9,239 nucleotides of DNA, taken from positions 1 through 9,239 of the forward strand of contig JAGVFV010000142.1 in assembly GCA_020057445.1 (NCBI GenBank), given 5' to 3'. The notes beneath the pieces are model-generated. The model was not told where the DNA came from. It made no database searches and saw nothing but the letters and a program-made list of their open reading frames with translations. Each line of letters starts with the position of its first letter. Within the stretch, counting starts at the first letter, position 1. The DNA is from an archaeon (GTDB lineage: Archaea > Nanobdellota > Nanobdellia > Woesearchaeales > JAHJEM01). Positions 5,135 through 9,239 of this stretch are shown one piece after another. Made by a program: the position numbers and the translations under genes.

Positions 5135-6481
5135 TTATTTCTCAAGAATGATCCCATATCCGATCAGGCGAAAGCGCGTCCCGATGCGCCGCGAGATCGT
5201 GATCTTTGATTTCGGGCTTGCACAGATGGGCAATTTCAATTTGCAGTAAAATCTGTTCTTGGATAGATCAGTGACAATGCCAACTGTCGCGGCGGAATTC
5301 ACATTCAGCATTAGTACCTCGCCAAGCTTGATGTTCTCGACTTTCAATTCCTCTTCAGAACCGACCACGCGGTCAAGAAGATGAGTCTCGAGCGTCAGCT
5401 CATACCAGACCTGCGGAAGCCTGTCAGGAAGGCCTACGACGTTGCCTCCGAGCGAATCCCCTTTCACGATCGCAGGATCAAGAGAAGTAAGCACGGCCAT
5501 GGACCCTCCAGGACCGATGCTCTGCACGCTCTTTCCGCCTGTCTGGGCAGAAACGATCTTAGCGAACAGCGGTTTTGCCACGATCTTGTTCGCTTCAGTA
5601 ATCACCCTCCCTGGCCGTATCTCTATCCGGTCTCCGACAGCGAGCTTGCCTTGGATAAGCGTACCTCCAAGAACTCCTCCAACTATTTTTTCAGTAGACG
5701 AGCCTGGCTTATTGATGTCAAAGCTTCTTGCGACGATCATCAGGGGATCGACTGTCCCATCACGTTCTGGAGTCTTGATAATATTTTGGATTGCTTCAAG
5801 GACAACATGGACATTCACCCGCTTCAGGGCAGAGATAGGGATGATCGGGGCAGACTCGTAGACAGTTCCCTTGAGGAATTCCTTGATCTGCTGGAAATTC
5901 CGAAGCGCACGCTCCTTTGGCACAAGGTCGACCTTGTTCTGGATGACGATGACATTCTTGATGCCAGAGATCTGCAAGGCCATCAGATGTTCCCTTGTCT
6001 GTGGTTGAGGGCAGGTCTCATTCGCAGCGATGAGCAGAAGGGCGCCGTCCATGATCGTCGCACCAGAAAGCATGGTCGCCATGAGACTCTCATGCCCTGG
6101 AGCATCGACAAGCGAGATCTTCCTTTGGAAGACGGAAGGCTCCTTGCAGTCAGGACATTCTTTCTCTGTCGTCAGCTTCTGGCATTTCTGGCATTTCCTG
6201 ATGATGACATCAGCATAGCCAAGCCTTATCGTGATCCCTCTCTTGATCTCTTCAGAATGCGTATCTGTCCACTTTCCTGATAATGCCTCTGTCAGCGTCG
6301 TCTTCCCATGGTCGACATGGCCGACAAGGCCGACATTGACTTCTGGCTGCACATCCTCATGAGTCGATGGTTGTGCTTCCTGGACTTCTTTTTCCTCGGT
6401 TTTCTTCTTTGTCCTTTTTTTAGACTCTTCTTTCTTTGGTTCTTCTTTTTTGGCTTCTTTCTCTTCCTTCTTTTTCACCAT
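5135..6481 (-). CDS. eif2g: Translation initiation factor aIF2 subunit gamma
   Basis: 448 residues. This is the GTPase subunit of archaeal IF2, which carries Met-tRNAi to the ribosome. GTPase motifs: G1 GHVDHGKT (54-61), G2 RGITI (81-85), G3 DAPGH (126-130), G4 NKVD (182-185), G5 SAL (217-219). The family zinc ribbon is Cys97/Cys100 and Cys109/Cys112. Beta-barrel domains II and III follow, ending RFRLIGYGIILEK. The core begins at about residue 47 (PEVNVGLVGH). The first 45 residues form a Lys/Glu-rich low-complexity tail that archaeal homologues normally lack, where about ten residues precede this core. ATGs lie at 6487 and 6481; 6481 is chosen because the TATA box is 25.5 bases upstream. The open frame extends to 6610 but runs through the promoter. 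The Janus-like gene follows after six bases. Confidence 0.96.
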   Translation of the reverse strand: MVKKKEEKEAKKEEPKKEESKKRTKKKTEEKEVQEAQPSTHEDVQPEVNVGLVGHVDHGKTTLTEALSGKWTDTHSEEIKRGITIRLGYADVIIRKCQKCQKLTTEKECPDCKEPSVFQRKISLVDAPGHESLMATMLSGATIMDGALLLIAANETCPQPQTREHLMALQISGIKNVIVIQNKVDLVPKERALRNFQQIKEFLKGTVYESAPIIPISALKRVNVHVVLEAIQNIIKTPERDGTVDPLMIVARSFDINKPGSSTEKIVGGVLGGTLIQGKLAVGDRIEIRPGRVITEANKIVAKPLFAKIVSAQTGGKSVQSIGPGGSMAVLTSLDPAIVKGDSLGGNVVGLPDRLPQVWYELTLETHLLDRVVGSEEELKVENIKLGEVLMLNVNSAATVGIVTDLSKNRFYCKLKLPICASPKSKITISRRIGTRFRLIGYGIILEK

Positions 6482-6502
6482 GGTCATAAGAATCGCAGGC
6501 GC

Positions 6503-6510
6503 TTTAAAAA
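6503..6510 (-). promoter_or_regulatory. TATA-like box of aIF2 gamma
   Basis: TTTTTAAA on the minus strand is centred 25.5 bases before the ATG at 6481, against 19.5 for the ATG at 6487. This favours the shorter N-terminus. Confidence 0.6.
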
Positions 6511-6518
6511 GCTTTTTA
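6505..6518. promoter_or_regulatory. Perfect 14-bp palindrome over the aIF2 gamma TATA box
   Basis: TAAAAAGCTTTTTA is exactly self-complementary. It overlaps the TATA box and the adjoining TFB-recognition region of aIF2 gamma, so a bound homodimer would hinder initiation. Low complexity makes chance occurrence plausible. Confidence 0.3.
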
Positions 6519-6525
6519 CCACGAG

Positions 6526-6541
6526 AGGCAGAGGTTTGCCT
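6526..6541 (-). other. Small hairpin downstream of the winged-helix gene
   Basis: AGGCA (6526-6530) and TGCCT (6537-6541) can form a five-pair stem with a six-base loop, about 66 bases after the winged-helix stop. Some T-rich sequence follows on the minus strand. It could end or stabilise that transcript, but it is short and may be chance. Confidence 0.2.
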
Positions 6542-6606
6542 TCCCGACATTTCATTGGCGCTATGCCTGAACCTGGAAATATCCTGCGTCGAACCACAGA
6601 ATCTGT

Positions 6607-6831
6607 TCAATCCACTCTGTACTTGAACGTATTTCGCTTTCCTGTGTTCTTGAACTTGATGATGTTCGTCTTGCGGAGCTTCTTCAAGCTCATGGTCACA
6701 GAACCGATGGACACCCCAAGCATTGCAGAAATCTCACGTGAGGTGAACCATTTCTTGCGGTTCTTGCATAAAAAATCATACACTTCCTGTTGTCCTATTT
6801 TAATCACCCGGGCAAAACCGGTCCTGCTCAT
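6607..6831 (-). CDS. Short winged helix-turn-helix DNA-binding protein
   Basis: A 74-residue stand-alone winged-helix domain. The first helix is at about 14-24 (QQEVYDFLCKN). The helix-turn-helix is at about 30-55 (TSREISAMLGVSIGSVTMSLKKLRK), with the typical A-x2-L-G-V-S turn and recognition helix. A basic beta wing lies at about 57-73 (IIKFKNTGKRNTFKYRV). This resembles MarR/ArsR-like archaeal transcription regulators and probably binds DNA as a dimer. There is no ligand or sensor domain. The ATG at 6831 is the only ATG after an upstream in-frame stop, though it sits 20.5 bases from the TATA centre. An in-frame GTG at 6807 is an alternative. The gene lies upstream of aIF2 gamma on the same strand, with a separate promoter between them. 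Its targets are unknown. Confidence 0.83.
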   Translation of the reverse strand: MSRTGFARVIKIGQQEVYDFLCKNRKKWFTSREISAMLGVSIGSVTMSLKKLRKTNIIKFKNTGKRNTFKYRVD

Positions 6832-6847
6832 CCTTTTGCAGTCGTCC

Positions 6848-6855
6848 TATATAAG
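6848..6855 (-). promoter_or_regulatory. TATA-like box of the winged-helix gene
   Basis: CTTATATA on the minus strand is a strong TATA match in the 31-base gap between the 55-residue gene and the winged-helix gene. Its centre is about 20 bases from the ATG at 6831, shorter than the other spacings in this window, so the exact start of transcription or translation is uncertain. Confidence 0.55.
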
Positions 6856-6862
6856 CTTTCTG

Positions 6863-7030
6863 TTACCACAGCATAATTGCAAGAATAATGAGGAGGAATC
6901 CGACTCCCGCCGCAAGCCAGGCATACTTTTCATAGACGCCAAGCGAAGAGACATATGACTGGAGGCTGCTCTTGACAAGCCCGAAAGTCGAGGTCAGCTT
7001 ATTCTGCGCATCCTGCACAAATCCTGCCAT
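6863..7030 (-). CDS. 55-residue protein with C-terminal membrane anchor
   Basis: The protein starts MAGFVQDAQNK. Residues 1-35 form a polar, probably amphipathic helical region (SSLQSYVSSL). Residues 36-54 form one hydrophobic segment (YAWLAAGVGFLLIILAIMLW), almost at the C-terminus, so this looks tail-anchored with its N-terminus in the cytoplasm. No family is recognised. The frame is open up to 7126, but that start would overlap the DRG gene and its promoter. The ATG at 7030 lies 26.5 bases from a TATA-like box, which supports both the start and the reality of the gene. It is divergent from the DRG GTPase and lies 31 bases upstream of the winged-helix gene on the same strand. The role is unknown; a membrane adaptor or a subunit of a larger complex are possibilities. 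Confidence 0.65.
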   Translation of the reverse strand: MAGFVQDAQNKLTSTFGLVKSSLQSYVSSLGVYEKYAWLAAGVGFLLIILAIMLW

Positions 7031-7052
7031 ACCATTGCCTGATATTCCCTTG

Positions 7053-7060
7053 TATTTATG
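7053..7060 (-). promoter_or_regulatory. TATA-like box of the 55-residue gene
   Basis: CATAAATA on the minus strand, preceded by AGAAAAG, is centred 26.5 bases before the ATG at 7030. Confidence 0.6.
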
Positions 7061-7077
7061 CTTTTCTGCTCCAAAAC

Positions 7078-7086
7078 TATTAAAAG
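7078..7086 (+). promoter_or_regulatory. TATA-like box of the DRG gene
   Basis: TATTAAAAG, preceded by CCAAAAC, lies about 28-29 bases before the ATG at 7111. It indicates a near-leaderless transcript. Confidence 0.55.
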
Positions 7087-7110
7087 CAGCAAGAACACCG
7101 ATTCGTACAG

Positions 7111-8202
7111 ATGGCAAAGGACGCAAAGATCAAGGAGATAGAAGAGAGGATCGCAAAGACAAAATACAACAAGGCGACAAGCCATGCCGTCGGACTCTAC
7201 AAGGCGCAACTCGCCAGGCTCAAAGAGAAAGAAGAGCTCCGCAGCAGCAAGAAAGGAAAGGGTGAAGGCTACACCGTCAGAAGGACCGGCGACGGGACAG
7301 TGCTCCTCCTTGGCTTTCCAAGCGTCGGGAAATCAACCCTTCTCAACCAGCTGACAAACCAAGAATCGGCTGTCGCGGCCTACGACTTCACCACACTTAC
7401 CTGCATCCCTGGTCTTCTCGACCATAAGCACGCGAAGATCCAGATCCTTGATGTCCCTGGAATAGTCAAAGGGGCAGCCTCAGGCACAGGCAGGGGACGA
7501 GAGGTCCTATCTGTCATGAGGAATGCGGACCTCGCCCTCATCATCATCGACGTCAACCATCCAGAACATCTCCCCATCATCCTGAAGGAGGTGCGAGACG
7601 CCCACATCCGCATCAACGAGAAGCGTCCAGACGTGAAGATAAAGAAGACCGCAAAAGACGGCGTGCGGATAGGAAAGACTGTCCGCCTCACGAGGCTCGA
7701 CGATGAGACCATCAAGGACATCCTCCACGAATTTCGCATCAACAACGCAGACGTCCTCATCCGGGCGGACATCACAGACGACCAGCTCATCGACTGCATC
7801 GAAGACAACAAGAAATACCTCCCGGGAATCCTCGTCCTCAACAAGATAGACCTCGTCTCTCCAGAACGCGTATCAGAAGTCAAGCGCCTCCTAAGATCAG
7901 ACCTTGAGATCTCTGCCAAGAACAAGGTGCATATTGACGAGCTTAAAGAGCTCATATTCCAACGGCTCAACCTCATCAGGCTCTACATGAAAGAGCCGGG
8001 AAAGCCTGCAGACATGCAGGTGCCCCTCATCATCTTCAAAGGATACACGATAGAAGATGTCTGCAACAAGCTCCATAAGGACTTTGTCCAGAAATTCAAC
8101 TTCGCACGCGTCTGGGGAAAATCAGCCAAGTTCCCTGGACAACGCTTCCTCATAAAACACCTGCTTCTTGACGAGGATGTGCTCGAGATACACCTCAGAT
8201 GA
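7111..8202 (+). CDS. drg: DRG-family (Obg-like) GTPase with TGS domain
   Basis: 363 residues, the standard length of archaeal and eukaryotic DRG proteins, which are translation-associated GTPases linked to the ribosome. The N-terminal helical region (1-55, MAKDAKIKEIEERIAKTK) matches the DRG start. GTPase motifs: G1 GFPSVGKST (68-76), G2 YDFTTLT (91-97), G3 DVPG (114-117) with the following GAASGTGRGREVLS, G4 NKID (244-247) and G5 SAK (268-270). Between G3 and G4 lies the DRG-specific insertion (about 163-225, KKTAKDGVRIGKT). The TGS domain fills the C-terminus (about 290-363), ending EDVLEIHLR. The start at 7111 has a TATA box upstream, and the next gene is divergent. The stop lies three bases from the CorA stop. 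Eukaryotic DRGs act with DFRP partners; no partner is visible here. Confidence 0.96.
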   Translation: MAKDAKIKEIEERIAKTKYNKATSHAVGLYKAQLARLKEKEELRSSKKGKGEGYTVRRTGDGTVLLLGFPSVGKSTLLNQLTNQESAVAAYDFTTLTCIPGLLDHKHAKIQILDVPGIVKGAASGTGRGREVLSVMRNADLALIIIDVNHPEHLPIILKEVRDAHIRINEKRPDVKIKKTAKDGVRIGKTVRLTRLDDETIKDILHEFRINNADVLIRADITDDQLIDCIEDNKKYLPGILVLNKIDLVSPERVSEVKRLLRSDLEISAKNKVHIDELKELIFQRLNLIRLYMKEPGKPADMQVPLIIFKGYTIEDVCNKLHKDFVQKFNFARVWGKSAKFPGQRFLIKHLLLDEDVLEIHLR

Positions 8203-8205
8203 TCC

Positions 8206-9159
8206 TCACCGGAGATCTCCTCTTCTCTTGAAGAGGATATACAGGAACACCACAGACACCAATATGAGTCCAAGGGCGAAGATATATCCCCACCGCCAAT
8301 AGATCTCAGGCATGTACTTGAAATTCATCCCATAGAGGCTTGCGATGAATGTCGGGATGAGCACAAGAGACCCCCACGCAGTCATGCGCTTGATCGACGT
8401 GTTCAGCCCATTCGAGATGGATGTCAGGTATATCTCGATCGACTCAGAGAGCACCTCACGGTAGGTGCCGATGATGTCTGTCAGCTGGATGATGTCATTA
8501 TACACGAGCATGAACTCATGCGCCGTATTCTGGTCGATGTGAACCACAAGCCCTTTCTCAAGCGCGATCACCACATCCCTCAATGCCGTGACCGACTTTG
8601 CAAAATAGATCAATGAGGTCTTTACCCTGAACACGTCGCTCAATGACTTGTGCTTAGAGACATCGAGCATGTGCGTCTCGATAATGTTGATGTTCTCCTC
8701 GATCTCATCAAGATCCTTGAAGTACGCATCCATAACCTCTTCGAAGAGCATATACAGCAAGAAGGTCGTGCCGCGGCGGAACAGCGGCTTTTTCACCTCA
8801 AGGCCAGTCCTCTCGAATGCAGTGAGCGGCTCAAGATAATCCTTTGAAAGCACGAGCATGAGTTTTTCAGACATAAAAACAGAAAAAGACAGGGTCAATA
8901 ACTGGCTCTTTCGCTTCACCGGCACCTTGAGCACGACTTGGGAAAAATGACCCCTTTCAATCGTCGTCGGGCGCATGTCCTCCTGCAAGGCGTTCTTGAT
9001 CACTTCAAGAGGAATGGCAAGTTTCCTGCAGATGCTTCTCTCCTCTTCCTCTGTTGGCGCAAAACAGAAGATGAGTTTTTGCGTCTCGAACTTGATGTAC
9101 TCAAAATGCGGCTCAGTGATCAAGTCTTCCTGTGGATAATACTCAAACACCCGCAACAT
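8206..9159 (-). CDS. corA: CorA-type magnesium/divalent metal ion channel
   Basis: 317 residues from the preferred start. CorA proteins are pentameric inner-membrane channels that take up Mg2+, and in some cases Co2+ or Ni2+. Residues 1-240 form the cytoplasmic alpha/beta domain and the long stalk helix (rich in E, I and D at about 137-165, with a second helical stretch at 175-255). The first membrane helix (about 258-276) ends in the signature GMN (277-279), within YGMNFKYMPE. The second is at about 290-310, followed by the basic tail KRRGDLR. The start MLRVFEYYP at 9159 is chosen because a TATA-like box is centred 27.5 bases upstream; ATGs at 9180 and 9174 would lie 6-12 bases from it. The gene is convergent with the DRG gene, with a three-base gap. 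Confidence 0.93.
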   Translation of the reverse strand: MLRVFEYYPQEDLITEPHFEYIKFETQKLIFCFAPTEEEERSICRKLAIPLEVIKNALQEDMRPTTIERGHFSQVVLKVPVKRKSQLLTLSFSVFMSEKLMLVLSKDYLEPLTAFERTGLEVKKPLFRRGTTFLLYMLFEEVMDAYFKDLDEIEENINIIETHMLDVSKHKSLSDVFRVKTSLIYFAKSVTALRDVVIALEKGLVVHIDQNTAHEFMLVYNDIIQLTDIIGTYREVLSESIEIYLTSISNGLNTSIKRMTAWGSLVLIPTFIASLYGMNFKYMPEIYWRWGYIFALGLILVSVVFLYILFKRRGDLR

Positions 9160-9182
9160 ACCAGCATCTTGCATGTCCATGC

Positions 9183-9190
9183 CATAAAAA
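9183..9190 (-). promoter_or_regulatory. TATA-like box of the corA gene
   Basis: TTTTTATG on the minus strand, preceded by GCAAAG, is centred 27.5 bases before the ATG at 9159. This supports a start seven codons inside the longest frame. Confidence 0.55.
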
Positions 9191-9239
9191 CTTTGCTCAC
9201 CACTCTAGAATCGTTCTTCGACAGCTTATTCTTCTTCAG

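Noticed and set aside
5381..6280. A 299-residue plus-strand frame
   Set aside because: It is antisense to aIF2 gamma over its conserved GTPase and barrel domains, has no recognisable domain, and has no promoter of its own.
6520..6606. A possible small RNA in the gap between the winged-helix gene and aIF2 gamma
   Set aside because: I found no tRNA cloverleaf and no convincing C/D boxes; only a five-pair hairpin is visible.
6308..6958. A 216-residue plus-strand frame with a Phe/Leu-rich stretch that looks like a membrane protein
   Set aside because: The hydrophobic run is the complement of the Lys/Glu codons of the aIF2 gamma tail, and the rest is antisense to the promoter, the winged-helix gene and the 55-residue gene.
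7380..7976. A 198-residue minus-strand frame rich in Ser, Arg and Met
   Set aside because: It is the shadow of the DRG gene, produced by its codon bias, with no domain or promoter.
9226..9239. A possible gene end on the minus strand (codons Glu-Glu-Glu-stop) at the right edge
   Set aside because: Only about four codons are visible, so it cannot be told from chance; it may be the acidic tail of the gene upstream of corA.

Overview
The window looks like a compact archaeal chromosome segment. The support is an archaeal-type initiation factor aIF2 gamma with its zinc ribbon, a DRG-type GTPase with a TGS domain, two archaeal conserved families next to each other (DUF2073 and a COG3364-type Zn-ribbon protein), and TATA-like boxes 25-29 bases upstream of start codons instead of -35/-10 promoters. 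Short intergenic gaps, a tail-anchored 55-residue protein, a stand-alone short winged helix and a membrane protein with a Cys-pair repeat domain would suit a small-genome (DPANN-like) archaeon. That lineage placement is an inference and is not proven by the sequence.

Layout from left to right: (1) 2-825, plus strand: the 3' part of a DUF2073 gene, a 104-base spacer that can fold, and the Zn-ribbon gene. (2) 858-2493: surE (minus) and a TatD-family hydrolase (plus), divergent from an 88-base spacer holding two TATA boxes, a 6-base inverted repeat and a perfect 15-base palindrome. (3) 2482-3790: a small unrecognised protein (minus), divergent from a TPR protein (plus). (4) 3794-4660, minus: a five-helix membrane protein with an outward Cys-rich domain. 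(5) 4715-6481, minus: aIF2 gamma followed by a Janus/phosphohistidine-phosphatase-like gene. (6) 6607-7030, minus: a short winged-helix protein and a 55-residue membrane protein. (7) 7111-8202, plus: DRG GTPase. (8) 8206-9159, minus: CorA-type ion channel.

Two broad patterns stand out. Most genes appear to be read from leaderless or near-leaderless transcripts: a TATA-like octamer lies about 26-28 bases upstream of the start I prefer, and this spacing corrects several over-long reading frames (surE, TatD, the 107-residue protein, the TPR protein, aIF2 gamma, the 55-residue protein and CorA). The clearest Shine-Dalgarno sequence lies in front of the Zn-ribbon gene, which is internal to a transcription unit. 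Strands also alternate, and convergent neighbours end within 3 bases of each other or overlap, so there is almost no room for dedicated terminators.

Most of the gene content is ordinary housekeeping (translation initiation, ribosome-associated GTPase, nucleotide phosphatase, nuclease, magnesium transport). The less ordinary items are the Janus-like gene beside aIF2 gamma, the Lys/Glu-rich N-terminal extension of aIF2 gamma, the foldable spacer before the Zn-ribbon gene, the palindromes in the surE and aIF2 gamma promoters, and the Cys-repeat membrane protein. I saw no rRNA, tRNA, CRISPR array, insertion sequence or convincing new multi-gene system. No stretch over 300 bases lacks a gene.
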